From assembly GCF_000425425.1 (NCBI RefSeq), contig NZ_AUDK01000020.1:1-64000 (forward strand): 64,000 nt of DNA, in the 5' to 3' direction. Both the position numbers and the translations under genes were made by a program. This DNA comes from Flavobacterium daejeonense DSM 17708. GTDB lineage: Bacteria; Bacteroidota; Bacteroidia; Flavobacteriales; Flavobacteriaceae. Shown in pieces: positions 18,768-29,480 of the stretch. Each line of letters begins with the position of its first letter. Position 1 is the first letter of the stretch. The notes beneath the pieces were generated by a model. That model was given only the letters and a program-made list of their open reading frames with translations. It did not search any database and was not told the DNA's origin.

Positions 18768-20114
18768 TTAAGCTACTGCTTTTCTATTTTTTCCGCTTTT
18801 CATTAAACCATCATAATGTTTATTCAACAAGTATGAGTTGATTTGTTGAATTGTGTCAATTGCAACACCTACCATAATAATTAACGAGGTACCTCCAAAA
18901 AACATTGCCCAAGATTGTTGAACATCCATAAGACTTACAACTATGGCTGGGAACACAGCTATTAGAGCAAGAAATAAAGAACCTGGAAAAGTTATCAAAG
19001 ACATCACTTTGTCAAGAAAATCAGAAGTTTCAGCACCTGGTCTTACTCCTGGAATAAAACCGCCGCTTCTCTTAAGATCATCTGACATTTTATTAGTAGG
19101 AACTGTAATCGCAGTATAAAAGTATGTAAACACAATGATTAAAAGTGCAAATACAAAATTATACCAGAAACCAAACATATTACTAAAAGCACCTACAATA
19201 GATTGTGAAGTATCAGATTTTGACAATCCTGCTAAAGCAGCAGGTATAAACATAATTGCTTGCGCAAAGATGATAGGCATAACCCCTGAAGCATTAAGTT
19301 TCAAAGGAATCCATTGTCTGTTTCCACCTAACATATCTTGTTCAAAATCTCCAGAAGCAGTACGACGGGCATACTGAACTGGAATTTTGCGAATAGCCAT
19401 AGTTAACAATACACAAGCAATGATAACTAAAAGCCAAATAATAATTTCAACTACTAACAACATTGGTCCTCCGTTATTGTTAGTAACTCTGGTTGTAAAT
19501 TCTTGAATAAAAGCCTGAGGAAATCTGGCAAGAATACCCACCATAATTAAAAGTGAAATACCATTTCCGATTCCTTTGTCAGTTATCTTTTCTCCCAACC
19601 ACATGGCAAAAATAGTACCTGTAACTAAGATAATTACTGAAGAAAATAAGAATTCAAAAGAATTAAAACCTAATAAAAATGCACTACTTGGCAGCGTTCT
19701 GTAGAGATTATAAATATACGTAGGTCCTTGAACTAAAGTAATAACGATAGTTAACCAACGTGTAATTTGATTAATCTTTTTTCTACCACTTTCTCCATCA
19801 CTTTGTAATTTTTGCAAATAAGGAATAGCAATTCCCATAAGCTGTACAACGATAGATGCAGAAATATAAGGCATAATTCCTAAAGCAAAAACTGACGCTT
19901 TAGAGAAAGCTCCTCCAGTAAACATATCTAAAATAGAACCAATACCTTTTTCAGTTTGGCCTGCTAAACTGTTTAATTGTGTAGCGTCAATTCCCGGAAG
20001 AGTAACGTGAGCTCCAAAACGATATACTAAAAGTAGCCCTAAAGTAATAAGGATTCTATTTTTTAGTTCCTCGATTTTCCAAACATTACTTAATGATTCA
20101 AAAAATTTCTTCAT
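18768..20114 (-). CDS. secY: Preprotein translocase subunit SecY
   Basis: Channel-forming subunit of the SecYEG translocon in the inner membrane, 448 aa with ten predicted membrane helices. Signature stretches are [26 protein letters not shown] [32 protein letters not shown], and [21 protein letters not shown]. The gene order rplO-secY-infA-rpmJ lacks the map and adk genes found here in many Gram-positives. Confidence 0.98.
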   Translation of the reverse strand: MKKFFESLSNVWKIEELKNRILITLGLLLVYRFGAHVTLPGIDATQLNSLAGQTEKGIGSILDMFTGGAFSKASVFALGIMPYISASIVVQLMGIAIPYLQKLQSDGESGRKKINQITRWLTIVITLVQGPTYIYNLYRTLPSSAFLLGFNSFEFLFSSVIILVTGTIFAMWLGEKITDKGIGNGISLLIMVGILARFPQAFIQEFTTRVTNNNGGPMLLVVEIIIWLLVIIACVLLTMAIRKIPVQYARRTASGDFEQDMLGGNRQWIPLKLNASGVMPIIFAQAIMFIPAALAGLSKSDTSQSIVGAFSNMFGFWYNFVFALLIIVFTYFYTAITVPTNKMSDDLKRSGGFIPGVRPGAETSDFLDKVMSLITFPGSLFLALIAVFPAIVVSLMDVQQSWAMFFGGTSLIIMVGVAIDTIQQINSYLLNKHYDGLMKSGKNRKAVA

Positions 20115-20127
20115 ACTAATTGAAAAA

Positions 20128-20580
20128 TTATAGTGTTACAGCTTCTCCACCAGCAGCCTCAATAGCAGCTTTTGCAGTAGCAGTAAATTTGTGAGCAGAT
20201 ACTTTTAATTTAGCTTTCAATTCTCCTCTTCCTAAAATCTTTACAATCTCATTTTTAGTAGCCAAACGGTTTTCAACATAAACTGCCATATCAACAGTAT
20301 CGGTAACGATTCCGTTATCTACTAATAATTGCAGCGTATCAAGATTTACACCTTCGTATTCTTTACGATTGATGTTTTTAAAACCAAACTTAGGAACACG
20401 TCTTTGAAGTGGCATTTGACCTCCTTCAAAACCAATTTTTTTAGAATATCCAGAACGTGATTTAGCTCCTTTGTGTCCACGTGCAGCGGTACCACCTTTT
20501 CCAGAACCTTCTCCTCTACCTACTCTTTTATTTTGATTGTGTGTTGACCCTTCAGCTGGTTGTAAGTTACTTAAATTCAT
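20128..20580 (-). CDS. rplO: 50S ribosomal protein L15
   Basis: Late-assembly 50S protein, 150 aa. N-terminal Gly/Arg/Lys-rich extension (KRVGRGEGSGKGGTAARGHKG) reaching into the rRNA, then FEGGQMPLQRRVPKFGF and a C-terminal globular domain. Twelve bases before secY. Confidence 0.97.
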   Translation of the reverse strand: MNLSNLQPAEGSTHNQNKRVGRGEGSGKGGTAARGHKGAKSRSGYSKKIGFEGGQMPLQRRVPKFGFKNINRKEYEGVNLDTLQLLVDNGIVTDTVDMAVYVENRLATKNEIVKILGRGELKAKLKVSAHKFTATAKAAIEAAGGEAVTL

Positions 20581-20591
20581 AACAGTATTTG

Positions 20592-20774
20592 TTATTTAGC
20601 TTCTTCAACAGAAACTAAGTGTTTAACTTTGTTTATCATCCCAAGGATTGCAGGGTTTGAGTCATGTTCTACAACCTGACCCATTTTACGTAGACCTAAA
20701 GCCTCTAATCCTCTTTTTTGATCAAGTGGACAGTTGATTTTACTTCTAACTTGTTTTACTAATAATTTAGCCAT
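20592..20774 (-). CDS. rpmD: 50S ribosomal protein L30
   Basis: Small 60-aa 50S protein with the family pattern KLLVKQVRSKINCPLDQKRGLEALGLRKMGQVV. Located in its usual place between rpsE and rplO. Confidence 0.96.
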   Translation of the reverse strand: MAKLLVKQVRSKINCPLDQKRGLEALGLRKMGQVVEHDSNPAILGMINKVKHLVSVEEAK

Positions 20775-20786
20775 AATTTCCTTGAA

Positions 20787-21308
20787 TTAACCTTTAAAAA
20801 CTTTCTCTAAAGAAACACCTCTTTGTTTTGCAACTGTGTGCGCACTTCTCATTTGTAATAAAGCATCAAAAGTTGCTTTTACTACATTATGAGGATTTGA
20901 TGATCCCTGAGATTTAGACAATACATCGTGAATACCTACTGACTCAAGAACTGAACGAACAGCTCCACCAGCAATAACTCCTGTACCGTGAGATGCAGGA
21001 ATTAAGAATACACGTGCACCACCAAATTTACCTTTTTGTTCGTGAGGAACCGATTGACCATTCAAAGGAATTCTAACTAAGTTTTTCTTAGCATCTTCTA
21101 CCGCTTTAGCGATTGCTTCAGAAACGTCTTTAGATTTTCCTAATCCGTGTCCAACAACTCCGTTTTCATCACCTACAACTACAATAGCAGAAAAACCAAA
21201 AGCTCTACCTCCTTTTGTAACTTTAGTAACACGATTAACACTTACCAGACGATCTTTTAATTCAAGACCACTTGGTTTTACTAATTCTACATTTTTGTAT
21301 TTAGACAT
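20787..21308 (-). CDS. rpsE: 30S ribosomal protein S5
   Basis: S5 helps keep translation accurate and lines the mRNA entry site. The 173-aa protein has the double-stranded RNA-binding-like N-terminal domain ([31 protein letters not shown]) and the C-terminal [40 protein letters not shown]. Confidence 0.97.
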
Positions 21309-21314
21309 AATATA

Positions 21315-21665
21315 TTAGAATTTAAGTCCAGCGGCTCTTGCGCCATCTGCTAATGATTTTATACGACCGTGGTATAAGTATCCTCCTCTATCGAATTTTA
21401 CTGTTTCTACCCCAGCTTTTAACGCTTTCTCTGCAACAAGTTTTCCAACTGCAGCTGCAACTTCAACGTTTGTACCTTTACCTATTTCTTTTTCTCTTGA
21501 AGAGGCAGATAATAAAGTAACTCCGTTTACATCATCAATAATTTGAGCATAAATTTCTTTGTTACTTCTAAATACAGATAATCTTGGAGCAGTAGCAGTA
21601 CCGCTAACTGTTTTTCTGATTCTGTATTTGATTCGCTGTCTTCTTTCCGATTTTGTTAATGACAT
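21315..21665 (-). CDS. rplR: 50S ribosomal protein L18
   Basis: Binds 5S rRNA with L5. 116 aa with [31 protein letters not shown] and C-terminal [26 protein letters not shown]. Six bases after rpsE's neighbour junction, in standard spc order. Confidence 0.97.
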   Translation of the reverse strand: MSLTKSERRQRIKYRIRKTVSGTATAPRLSVFRSNKEIYAQIIDDVNGVTLLSASSREKEIGKGTNVEVAAAVGKLVAEKALKAGVETVKFDRGGYLYHGRIKSLADGARAAGLKF

Positions 21666-21676
21666 AATCTTATTTT

Positions 21677-22219
21677 TTAAGCTGATTTACCTGCTTTTCT
21701 TCTTAATACTTCACCTACAAATTTAACACCTTTTCCTTTGTATGGTTCTGGTCTACGGAAACCTCTGATTTTCGCAGCAACAGCTCCTAAAAGTTGTTTG
21801 TCATAAGATGTTAATTTTACAATTGGGTTCTTACCTTTTTCAGATATAGTTTCTACAGTTACTTCCGGAGCAACTTCTAAAACAATATTGTGAGAAAATC
21901 CAAGAGCTAAATCTAATTTTTGTCCTTGGTTAGAAGCTCTGTAACCTACCCCTACCAATTCTAAAGATTTAGTGAATCCATCAGTTACACCAACAATCAT
22001 ATTATTGATTAAAGATCTGTACAAACCGTGTTTTGCTCTTTGATCTTTATGATCAGATGATCTTTCTACTAAAACCTGATCACCTTCAACTTTTACAGTT
22101 ACATCCGAAAACTCCTGTGTTAGTTGACCATTTTTTCCTTTTACTGTAATAATACCGTCTTTAACTTCTACAGTTACTCCGGCAGGGATTACAATTGGAC
22201 TTTTTCCTATTCTTGACAT
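21677..22219 (-). CDS. rplF: 50S ribosomal protein L6
   Basis: Two-domain 50S protein near the factor-binding site, 180 aa. Begins [19 protein letters not shown] and ends in the signature [26 protein letters not shown]. Confidence 0.97.
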   Translation of the reverse strand: MSRIGKSPIVIPAGVTVEVKDGIITVKGKNGQLTQEFSDVTVKVEGDQVLVERSSDHKDQRAKHGLYRSLINNMIVGVTDGFTKSLELVGVGYRASNQGQKLDLALGFSHNIVLEVAPEVTVETISEKGKNPIVKLTSYDKQLLGAVAAKIRGFRRPEPYKGKGVKFVGEVLRRKAGKSA

Positions 22220-22238
22220 CTTAATAAGTCTTTTTAAA

Positions 22239-22637
22239 TTAGTATACGTAGCAAATTACTTCACCACCTACATTTAATTGCTTAGCTTTCTTTCCAGTCA
22301 TCAAACCTTTTGATGTAGAAACAATAGCAATACCTAATCCGTTAAGGATTCTAGGAATGTTTGCAGAACTTGAATATTTACGCAAACCTGGCTTACTAAT
22401 TCTTTGGATATCTTTAATAACTGGCTCTTTGGTATCTTTATCGTACTTCAAAGCAATTTTGATAGAACCCTGAACAGTGTTCTCTTCAAATTTGTAACTT
22501 AAGATATAACCTTGATCAAATAAAATCTTAGTTATCTCTTTTTTTAGATTAGATGCCGGAATTTCAACAACTTTGTGGTTTGCAGCCACAGCGTTTCTAA
22601 CTCGCGTTAAATAATCTGCAATAGGATCTGTATTCAT
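22239..22637 (-). CDS. rpsH: 30S ribosomal protein S8
   Basis: Primary binder of 16S helix 21 and, in E. coli, repressor of the spc operon. 132 aa, starting [13 protein letters not shown] and ending [26 protein letters not shown]. The 73-bp gap upstream holds a hairpin, unlike most junctions in this operon. Confidence 0.97.
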   Translation of the reverse strand: MNTDPIADYLTRVRNAVAANHKVVEIPASNLKKEITKILFDQGYILSYKFEENTVQGSIKIALKYDKDTKEPVIKDIQRISKPGLRKYSSSANIPRILNGLGIAIVSTSKGLMTGKKAKQLNVGGEVICYVY

Positions 22638-22651
22638 ATTTATTAATTTGC

Positions 22652-22693
22652 GGTTATGGTTTTCTCCAAGTCTCTCTCATCGAACCTTTAACC
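22652..22693 (-). promoter_or_regulatory. Hairpin in the rpsN-rpsH gap (candidate S8 control site)
   Basis: GGTTA-T-GGTT pairs with AACC-TT-TAACC around a 21-base loop, nine base pairs with one small bulge. The rest of the operon is packed with gaps of 2-20 bp, so a 73-bp gap with a stem stands out. Binding by S8 is inference from the known E. coli circuit. Confidence 0.45.
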
Positions 22694-22710
22694 AATTAAA
22701 ATTCAACTTG

Positions 22711-22980
22711 TTACCAGCTTGCTTTTTTAACTCCTGGTATCAATCCATTATTAGCCATTTCACGGAAAGTTACACGTGAAATACCGAATTGACGCATGTA
22801 CCCTCTTGGTCTTCCTGTCAATTTACAACGATTGTGTAAACGAACTGGTGAAGCATTTTTTGGTAATTTCTGCAAACCTACGAAATCGCCAGCTTCTATC
22901 AAAGCTTTTCTTTTCTCAGCATACTTTTCTACCGTTTTTTGTCTCTTAACCTCGCGGGCTTTCATTGATTCTTTAGCCAT
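22711..22980 (-). CDS. rpsN: 30S ribosomal protein S14 (zinc-free form)
   Basis: 89-aa long form of S14, [21 protein letters not shown] to [13 protein letters not shown]. Only one cysteine ([13 protein letters not shown]) remains, so it does not carry the zinc ribbon of the short C-plus form. Confidence 0.96.
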   Translation of the reverse strand: MAKESMKAREVKRQKTVEKYAEKRKALIEAGDFVGLQKLPKNASPVRLHNRCKLTGRPRGYMRQFGISRVTFREMANNGLIPGVKKASW

Positions 22981-22983
22981 GTC

Positions 22984-23535
22984 TTAATTCTTTTTAAAAG
23001 GTAAACCTAATTCAGCCAATAATGACTTTGCTTCTTTGTCTGTTTGAGCAGTAGTAACAAAAGTGATATCCATTCCTGAAATCTTGTTCACTTTGTCAAT
23101 ATCAATTTCCGGGAAAATGATTTGCTCTAAAACTCCAAGATTGTAGTTTCCTCTTCCATCAAAACCAGTAGCTTTGATACCGTTAAAATCTCTTACACGT
23201 GGTAAAGCTGAAGTAATCAATCTGTCTAAGAACTCATACATTCTTTCTCCACGCAAAGTAACTTTTGCTCCAATAGGCATTCCTTTTCTCAATTTGAAAG
23301 AAGCAACGTCTTTCTTAGAGATTGTAGAAACTGCTTTTTGTCCAGTGATCTTAGTTAATTCATCAACTGCATAGTCGATTAATTTTTTGTCAGATACAGC
23401 TGCACCAACTCCACGGCTCAAAACGATTTTTTCCAATTTAGGAACTTGCATTACGTTTTTATAACCGAATTCTTCTGTAAGAGCAGAGATTACTCTGTTC
23501 TTATATTCCTCTTTTAATCTAGGTATATACGCCAT
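22984..23535 (-). CDS. rplE: 50S ribosomal protein L5
   Basis: Binds 5S rRNA and contacts the P-site tRNA. 183 aa with [16 protein letters not shown] near residue 30, [16 protein letters not shown] in the middle and [20 protein letters not shown] near the end. Three bases before rpsN. Confidence 0.97.
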   Translation of the reverse strand: MAYIPRLKEEYKNRVISALTEEFGYKNVMQVPKLEKIVLSRGVGAAVSDKKLIDYAVDELTKITGQKAVSTISKKDVASFKLRKGMPIGAKVTLRGERMYEFLDRLITSALPRVRDFNGIKATGFDGRGNYNLGVLEQIIFPEIDIDKVNKISGMDITFVTTAQTDKEAKSLLAELGLPFKKN

Positions 23536-23537
23536 TA

Positions 23538-23852
23538 CTATAGTACTTGATTAGATTTTTTTGAAAATCTTACTTTCTTATCTCCTTCAACTCTTACACC
23601 TACTCTTGTTGTTTCCTTAGTTTTAGGATCAATTAAAGAGATGTTAGAAATTTGGATAGGAGCTTCTTTCTTAACGATTCCTCCTTGAGGATTTTTTGCA
23701 CTTGGTTTCGTGTGTTTAGAAACCAAGTTTACACCTTCTACAATCGCTTTGTTATTCTCACGGTTAACACTTAGAACTTTACCTTCAGCACCTTTATGGT
23801 CTCCAGCAATTACTCTTACGATGTCACCTGATTTTATTTTTAGCTTTATCAT
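23538..23852 (-). CDS. rplX: 50S ribosomal protein L24
   Basis: Assembly initiator of the 50S subunit, 104 aa with an N-terminal KOW motif ([22 protein letters not shown]). Two bases before rplE. Confidence 0.96.
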   Translation of the reverse strand: MIKLKIKSGDIVRVIAGDHKGAEGKVLSVNRENNKAIVEGVNLVSKHTKPSAKNPQGGIVKKEAPIQISNISLIDPKTKETTRVGVRVEGDKKVRFSKKSNQVL

Positions 23853-23863
23853 CTTATAACGAA

Positions 23864-24232
23864 TTAAAGCACTTCTGGTGCTAATGATACAATTTTCATG
23901 AATTGTTTTTCACGAAGTTCTCTTGCTACCGGACCAAAAACACGAGTTCCTCTCATTTCTCCTGCTGCATTTAATAAAACACAAGCATTGTCATCGAAAC
24001 GGATGTAAGAACCATCAGCTCTTCTCACTTCTTTTTTGGTACGTACAACAACTGCAGTTGAAACAGCTCCTTTTTTCACGTTTCCGTTTGGAGTTGAATC
24101 TTTAATAGATACTACAATCTTATCACCAACAGAGGCATATCTTCTTTTAGTACCTCCTAAAACACGGATAGTTAAAACTTCTTTAGCTCCAGTGTTATCT
24201 GCTACTTTTAGTCTTGATTCTTGTTGTACCAT
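23864..24232 (-). CDS. rplN: 50S ribosomal protein L14
   Basis: Interface protein of the 50S subunit, 122 aa: [27 protein letters not shown] through [24 protein letters not shown]. First gene of the spc-type cluster, but only 2 bp after rpsQ, so the S10 and spc clusters are read as one. Confidence 0.97.
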   Translation of the reverse strand: MVQQESRLKVADNTGAKEVLTIRVLGGTKRRYASVGDKIVVSIKDSTPNGNVKKGAVSTAVVVRTKKEVRRADGSYIRFDDNACVLLNAAGEMRGTRVFGPVARELREKQFMKIVSLAPEVL

Positions 24233-24234
24233 AA

Positions 24235-24492
24235 TTATTTAGCTCTTTCTAGGATTTCAACTAATCTCCAACATTTTGATTTACTTAAAGGACGCGTTTC
24301 GCTAATTCTTACAGTATCTCCAATGTTACAGTCGTTTGTTTCGTCATGTGCAACAAATTTCTTTGTTTTCAATACGAATTTTCCGTATAATGGGTGTTTC
24401 ACTCTCGTTACTTGAGAAACAACAATAGATTTATCCATTTTGTTTGAAGTAACAACCCCAATTCTTTCTTTTCTTAAATTTCTTTTTTCCAT
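24235..24492 (-). CDS. rpsQ: 30S ribosomal protein S17
   Basis: Primary 16S-binding OB-fold protein, 85 aa. [19 protein letters not shown] and [24 protein letters not shown] match the family. Confidence 0.96.
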   Translation of the reverse strand: MEKRNLRKERIGVVTSNKMDKSIVVSQVTRVKHPLYGKFVLKTKKFVAHDETNDCNIGDTVRISETRPLSKSKCWRLVEILERAK

Positions 24493-24509
24493 CTTTCGCA
24501 GATTACAAA

Positions 24510-24701
24510 TTATTGCAACTCTCTTTTAGTAAGCTCTGTAGCTAATCTAGCAATCGATCTTCTCAATACTCTAATTTGTAATGGATTCTCAATTGGAGAT
24601 ATAGCATGAGCTAATTTTAGGTTAGCATAAGCTTTCTTAGCCTGGCTAAGATTCTCTTGCAACTGTGCTGCAGAAAGACCTTTTATTTCTGATTGTTTCA
24701 T
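24510..24701 (-). CDS. rpmC: 50S ribosomal protein L29
   Basis: Two-helix protein at the tunnel exit, 63 aa, with [28 protein letters not shown] and [19 protein letters not shown]. Confidence 0.95.
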   Translation of the reverse strand: MKQSEIKGLSAAQLQENLSQAKKAYANLKLAHAISPIENPLQIRVLRRSIARLATELTKRELQ

Positions 24702-24713
24702 AATAATATAAAA

Positions 24714-25139
24714 TTATGCTTCGAAATCTCTAGCAACAACGAATTTAGTTTTAACTGGTAGTTTTTGAGCTGCAAGACGTAACGCCTCTTTTGCTACTGA
24801 TAATGGAACTCCACCAACTTCAAACATAATTCTTCCAGGTTTAACAACAGCAGCCCAGTATTCAACGGCTCCTTTTCCTTTACCCATACGTACCTCTAGA
24901 GGTTTCTTTGTGATTGGTTTATCTGGAAATATTTTAATCCATAATTGTCCCTCTCTCTTCATGTAACGAGTAGCTGCGATACGAGCCGCCTCGATTTGAC
25001 GTGAAGTAAGAAACGCACCATCTTCGTGAACAGATTTAATACCAAACATTCCGTTTGAAAGTTCATGCCCTCTTTGAGCATTCCCTTTCATTCTACCTTT
25101 TTGTACCTTACGGTATTTTGTTCTTTTAGGCTGTAACAT
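24714..25139 (-). CDS. rplP: 50S ribosomal protein L16
   Basis: Contacts A-site tRNA and is needed for peptidyl transfer. 141 aa: [21 protein letters not shown], then [29 protein letters not shown] and [19 protein letters not shown]. Confidence 0.97.
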   Translation of the reverse strand: MLQPKRTKYRKVQKGRMKGNAQRGHELSNGMFGIKSVHEDGAFLTSRQIEAARIAATRYMKREGQLWIKIFPDKPITKKPLEVRMGKGKGAVEYWAAVVKPGRIMFEVGGVPLSVAKEALRLAAQKLPVKTKFVVARDFEA

Positions 25140-25157
25140 TTTTCTTTAATTTAAAAA

Positions 25158-25907
25158 TTACTTTCTTTTACGAGCGTCTGATTTACCACCTTTTGAAAAG
25201 TTTGATTTTCCACGAGGAGCATCACCACCTTTACCACCAGATTGTTTTTTATCCATTCCAGCCAGAGGAGATAATTCTCTCTTTCCGTAAACCTCACCTT
25301 TCATGATCCACACCTTGATACCCATTCTACCATAAGTAGTATGTGCTTCAGCAAGCGCATAATCAATATCAGCTCTGAAAGTTGACAAAGGAATTCTTCC
25401 CTCTTTGAAACCTTCAGAACGTGCCATCTCAGCACCATTCAAACGACCAGAAATCAAAACTTTGATACCTTCAGCGTTCATACGCATAGAAGCAGCAATA
25501 GCCATTTTGATTGCACGTCTGTAAGAAATACGGCTTTCGATTTGACGAGCGATGCTTGTTGCAACTAAATAAGCATCTAACTCAGGTCTTTTAATTTCAA
25601 AGATGTTGATTTGAACTTCTTTATCAGTAATTTTCTTAAGCTCCTCTTTCAACTTGTCTACCTCTTGACCTCCTTTACCAATGATGATACCTGGACGAGC
25701 CGTAGTGATAGTAACGGTTACAAGTTTTAAAGTTCTCTCGATAATTACTTTAGATACACTAGCTTTTGATAAACGAGCATGAACATACTTTCTGATTTTG
25801 TGATCTTCGGCTAATTTATCACCGTAATCATTTCCACCATACCAGTTTGAGTCCCATCCTCTGATGATACCAAGTCTATTTCCAATTGGATTTGTCTTTT
25901 GTCCCAT
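25158..25907 (-). CDS. rpsC: 30S ribosomal protein S3
   Basis: Lines the mRNA entry channel. 249 aa with an N-terminal KH domain ([22 protein letters not shown]) and C-terminal domain [37 protein letters not shown]. The last 30 residues are a Gly/Lys-rich tail ([20 protein letters not shown]), longer than in E. coli. Confidence 0.97.
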   Translation of the reverse strand: MGQKTNPIGNRLGIIRGWDSNWYGGNDYGDKLAEDHKIRKYVHARLSKASVSKVIIERTLKLVTVTITTARPGIIIGKGGQEVDKLKEELKKITDKEVQINIFEIKRPELDAYLVATSIARQIESRISYRRAIKMAIAASMRMNAEGIKVLISGRLNGAEMARSEGFKEGRIPLSTFRADIDYALAEAHTTYGRMGIKVWIMKGEVYGKRELSPLAGMDKKQSGGKGGDAPRGKSNFSKGGKSDARKRK

Positions 25908-25914
25908 CTTGTTA

Positions 25915-26325
25915 TTAATTTGCTTGTGTGTTATTAATAGCTCCTAACACGATTGTTACGTGATTAGAACGTTTTCTGATTCTGTGTGCACGACCTTGTG
26001 GAGCCGGACGAAGTCTTTTCAACATCATTCCACCATCTACTCTGATCTCTTTAACAAATAATCCAGCTTCTTCTAAACTAGCTTCACTATTTTTTTGCTC
26101 CCAGTTGTTGATTGCAGACAATAATAGTTTTTCTAATTTTCTTGACGCTTCTTTAGAGCTGAATTTCAAAATGTTAAGTGCTTTTTCTACCTTCTGACCT
26201 CTTACCAAGTCCGCTACTAAGCGCATTTTTCTAGGTGAAGTAGGGCAGTTATTCAATTTTGCGAAAGCAATAGACTTATTAGCCTCTTTTCTCGCATCTG
26301 CTGTTTCTCTTTTACGAACTCCCAT
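25915..26325 (-). CDS. rplV: 50S ribosomal protein L22
   Basis: Its extended hairpin lines the peptide tunnel. 136 aa with [25 protein letters not shown] and the hairpin [25 protein letters not shown]. Confidence 0.97.
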   Translation of the reverse strand: MGVRKRETADARKEANKSIAFAKLNNCPTSPRKMRLVADLVRGQKVEKALNILKFSSKEASRKLEKLLLSAINNWEQKNSEASLEEAGLFVKEIRVDGGMMLKRLRPAPQGRAHRIRKRSNHVTIVLGAINNTQAN

Positions 26326-26333
26326 TGCTTCTT

Positions 26334-26612
26334 TTATTTTTTACCTTTATTTTTTGCTCCAGCATGACCTCTAAAAGATCTAGTTGGTGAAAATTCTCCT
26401 AATTTATGTCCTACCATGTTTTCAGTTACGTAAACAGGTACAAATTGACGACCGTTATGAACTGCGATAGTTTGTCCAACAAAGTCAGGAGTAATCATAG
26501 AAGCTCTAGACCAAGTCTTTACTACTCCTTTATTTCCACCTGCGATGTTTTCTTCAACTTTCTTCTCTAATTTATAATGAACGAAAGGTCCTTTTTTTAA
26601 TGAACGTGCCAT
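26334..26612 (-). CDS. rpsS: 30S ribosomal protein S19
   Basis: Head protein that pairs with S13. 92 aa: [39 protein letters not shown] and [22 protein letters not shown]. Confidence 0.97.
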   Translation of the reverse strand: MARSLKKGPFVHYKLEKKVEENIAGGNKGVVKTWSRASMITPDFVGQTIAVHNGRQFVPVYVTENMVGHKLGEFSPTRSFRGHAGAKNKGKK

Positions 26613-26619
26613 ATCTTAA

Positions 26620-27444
26620 TTATTTCTTTCTACGTTCTACGATATACTTATTACTCGGATTTTTCGGAGAACGAGTTCTATAACCTTTAGCTGGTACTCC
26701 ATTTCTTGAACGTGGATGTCCTCCAGAAGAACGACCTTCACCACCTCCCATTGGGTGATCAACAGGGTTCATCGCTACCGGTCTTGTTCTTGGTCTTCTA
26801 CCTAACCATCTTGTTCTACCCGCTTTACCAGATACTACTAATTGATGATCAGAGTTAGATACTGCTCCAATTGTAGCTGAACAAGTCAACAAGATTAATC
26901 TTGTTTCTCCAGAAGGCATTTTAATTGTAGCATATTTTCCGTCTCTTGCCATTAATTGAGCAAATGTACCAGCTGAACGAGCAATAACAGCTCCCTGACC
27001 TGGACGTAACTCAATACAAGAGATTACAGTTCCTAAAGGAATTCTGCTCAACGGTAAAGTGTTACCAATTTCTGGTTGAGCTTCAGCACCAGAAACTAAT
27101 TTCTGACCTACTTTCAATCCATTTTGAGCAATTACATATGTTTTCTCTCCATCAGCATAAGCTAATAAAGCAATAAAAGCAGTTCTGTTTGGATCGTACT
27201 CGATTGATTTCACTGTAGCTGGAATTCCATCTTTAGTTCTTTTGAAATCAATAATACGATATCTCTGCTTGTGACCACCACCCGTGTAACGCATGGTCAT
27301 CTTTCCTTGACTATTTCTACCTCCAGAGTTTTTTATCGGCGCTATCAAAGAGCGTTCCGGCTTATCAGTTGTAATGGCGTCATAACCATTCACAACTCTA
27401 AATCGCTGACCTGCGGTAATAGGTTTTAATTTTCTTACTGACAT
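26620..27444 (-). CDS. rplB: 50S ribosomal protein L2
   Basis: Essential for subunit joining and peptidyl transferase structure. 274 aa with the OB and SH3-like domains and the C-terminal signature [22 protein letters not shown], which carries the conserved histidine. Confidence 0.98.
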   Translation of the reverse strand: MSVRKLKPITAGQRFRVVNGYDAITTDKPERSLIAPIKNSGGRNSQGKMTMRYTGGGHKQRYRIIDFKRTKDGIPATVKSIEYDPNRTAFIALLAYADGEKTYVIAQNGLKVGQKLVSGAEAQPEIGNTLPLSRIPLGTVISCIELRPGQGAVIARSAGTFAQLMARDGKYATIKMPSGETRLILLTCSATIGAVSNSDHQLVVSGKAGRTRWLGRRPRTRPVAMNPVDHPMGGGEGRSSGGHPRSRNGVPAKGYRTRSPKNPSNKYIVERRKK

Positions 27445-27464
27445 TTTTATATCTTATTAATATC

Positions 27465-27755
27465 TTAGATATTGTTGTAAAAATCAATTGTTTCTCCTTC
27501 TTGTACTTGAACAATTGCTTTTTTATAAGCATTTGTCTTTCCACTGATTAAACCACTTTTAGTGTATTTTGTAGTTCTATCCGGTCTTACATTAATTGTG
27601 TTAACACTCACAACGTTTACTCCGTAAGCAGCCTCAACAGCTTTCTTAATTTCAACTTTGTTAGCTTTTTTGTCAACTACAAATCCAAAACGGTTTAAAA
27701 CTTCACTTTCTTTGGTTATTTTTTCCGTTACTATAGGTTTAATTATGATACTCAT
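27465..27755 (-). CDS. rplW: 50S ribosomal protein L23
   Basis: Docking site for trigger factor and SRP at the tunnel exit. 96 aa, beginning MSIIIKPIVTEKITKESE with KKANKVEIKKAVEAAYGVNVVSVNT. Confidence 0.96.
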   Translation of the reverse strand: MSIIIKPIVTEKITKESEVLNRFGFVVDKKANKVEIKKAVEAAYGVNVVSVNTINVRPDRTTKYTKSGLISGKTNAYKKAIVQVQEGETIDFYNNI

Positions 27756-27761
27756 ATCCTA

Positions 27762-28391
27762 TTATTTACTTAAATTTTCTTCAATTACTTCCAAAGAACT
27801 CTCTAAAAGCACTAAATTATTTGCATTCAAAATAGCATAAGTGCTTAATTCTGAGTTATTTACAACATTAGAAGCTTTTAAATTGCGTGACGACAAATAT
27901 ACATTTTTATTGGTATCACCCAACACAAATAATGATTTTTTATTTTCTAACTCTAAAGCCTTCAAAACGTTAATGAAATTTTTAGTGCTTGGAGTTTCAA
28001 AATTAAAGTCTTCAAGAACAATAATGTTCGATTCTTTTGCCTTGATAGAAAACGCAGACTTTCTAGCCAAACGCTTCAAGCTCTTATTCAATTTAAACGA
28101 ATAACTTCTTGGTCTAGGCCCAAAAATAGTACCTCCACCTTTAAAAACAGGTGATTTAGCAGATCCCGCACGAGCAGTACCAGTACCTTTTTGTTTTTTA
28201 ATCTTACGTGTACTTCCGGCAACTTCAGCTCTTTCTTTAGCTTTATGAGTTCCTTGTCTTTGATTAGCAAGATATTGCTTTACATCAAGATACACCGCGT
28301 GATTGTTAGGCTCAATTGCGAATACTGAATCAGAAAGTTGTACTTTTCTTCCAGTATCTTTTCCGTTGATATCTAATACTTTTACTTCCAT
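27762..28391 (-). CDS. rplD: 50S ribosomal protein L4
   Basis: Tunnel-lining protein and, in E. coli, repressor of the S10 operon. 209 aa with the extended loop [42 protein letters not shown]. Its ATG shares one base with the rplC stop codon, which suggests translational coupling. Confidence 0.97.
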   Translation of the reverse strand: MEVKVLDINGKDTGRKVQLSDSVFAIEPNNHAVYLDVKQYLANQRQGTHKAKERAEVAGSTRKIKKQKGTGTARAGSAKSPVFKGGGTIFGPRPRSYSFKLNKSLKRLARKSAFSIKAKESNIIVLEDFNFETPSTKNFINVLKALELENKKSLFVLGDTNKNVYLSSRNLKASNVVNNSELSTYAILNANNLVLLESSLEVIEENLSK

Positions 28392-29008
28392 TACTTCTGA
28401 ATGATTACATAAGAGTCTTTATGTCCAGGAACACATCCTTTAACAACAAGTAGGTTTTTATCAGCCACTACTTTTAAAACTCTAAGGTTTTGAACTTTTA
28501 CATTTTCTCCTCCTGTTCTTCCAGCCATACGCATTCCTTTGAACACTCTAGATGGATAAGAAGAAGCTCCTACAGAACCTGGCGCTCTCAAACGGTTATG
28601 TTGACCATGTGTAGCTTGTCCAACACCACCAAAACCGTGACGTTTAACAACACCTTGAAAACCTTTACCTTTAGACACACCTTGTACATCCACAAACTCT
28701 CCTTCTTCAAAAATAGAAACATCGATAAGATCTCCTAATTTTTGTTCAGTTGCAAATTCTTTGAATTCAACGACTTTTTTCTTAGCAACAGTTCCAGCTT
28801 TTTTAAAGTGACCTAAAGCCGCTTTTGTGGAATGTTTCTCGTTTTTGTCATCGAAACCAAGTTGCAACGCTTCATACCCGTCAACCTCGTTGGTTCTGAC
28901 TTGGGTAACAACACATGGACCTGCCTCAATAACAGTACAAGGAATATTCTTCCCATTCTCATCAAAAAGACTAGTCATGCCGATTTTTCTACCAATTAAC
29001 CCAGACAT
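28391..29008 (-). CDS. rplC: 50S ribosomal protein L3
   Basis: Early assembly protein near the peptidyl transferase centre. 205 aa: [30 protein letters not shown] and [33 protein letters not shown]. It has its own promoter and a leader hairpin, so the S10-type transcript starts here rather than at rpsJ. Confidence 0.97.
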   Translation of the reverse strand: MSGLIGRKIGMTSLFDENGKNIPCTVIEAGPCVVTQVRTNEVDGYEALQLGFDDKNEKHSTKAALGHFKKAGTVAKKKVVEFKEFATEQKLGDLIDVSIFEEGEFVDVQGVSKGKGFQGVVKRHGFGGVGQATHGQHNRLRAPGSVGASSYPSRVFKGMRMAGRTGGENVKVQNLRVLKVVADKNLLVVKGCVPGHKDSYVIIQK

Positions 29009-29035
29009 AAATATTAATTATTAATTATTAAATAT

Positions 29036-29071
29036 AAAAACAGAACACATTCGTTTAAGTGAGCTGTTTTT
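29036..29071 (-). promoter_or_regulatory. Terminator-like leader hairpin before rplC
   Basis: On the minus strand AAAAACAG pairs with CTGTTTTT (8 bp) plus CAC/GTG further in, and is followed by a T/A-rich tract. It lies between the rplC promoter and start codon, so it has the form of an attenuator in the 5' leader. L4-dependent attenuation of the S10 operon is known in E. coli; the mechanism here is inferred. Confidence 0.5.
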
Positions 29072-29081
29072 AAAAGTGGTG

Positions 29082-29113
29082 CAAAAGTATAACTTATTTA
29101 CACACAATCCAAA
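29082..29113 (-). promoter_or_regulatory. Promoter of the S10-type cluster (TTTG-N20-TACTTTTG)
   Basis: TTTG at 29113-29110 and TACTTTTG at 29089-29082 on the minus strand with 20 bases between them. The predicted start gives an rplC leader of roughly 65-70 bases. Confidence 0.7.
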
Positions 29114-29163
29114 AAAACTTTTCACTTAAACAAAGTGCTCTAATTTACTCTTGAAAAAAAACC

Positions 29164-29469
29164 TTAAACTTTGATTTCTACTTCAACTCCACTAGGCAAT
29201 TCTAATTTCATTAAAGCGTCGATAGTTTTAGATGAAGATGAATAAATATCAATTAATCTCTTATATGACATTACTTCAAATTGCTCTCTGGCTTTTTTAT
29301 TTACGTGCGGAGAACGCAATACTGTAAATAATTTTTTGTGAGTTGGCAAAGGAATTGGCCCTGTTACCACTGCTCCGGTAGTCTTAACCGTTTTTACAAT
29401 CTTTTCAGCAGACTTATCTACCAACATATGATCGTAAGATTTTAATTTTATTCTGATTTTTTGACTCAT
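29164..29469 (-). CDS. rpsJ: 30S ribosomal protein S10
   Basis: Head protein of the 30S subunit, and partner of NusB in antitermination. 101 aa with [38 protein letters not shown]. It is 11 bp after fusA and separated from rplC by 155 bp, so it belongs to the str transcript. Confidence 0.97.
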
Positions 29470-29480
29470 TTTCTTAAAGA

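Noticed and set aside
28391..28391. Frameshift between rplC and rplD
   Set aside because: The one-base overlap is a normal stop/start overlap (TAATG); both proteins are complete.
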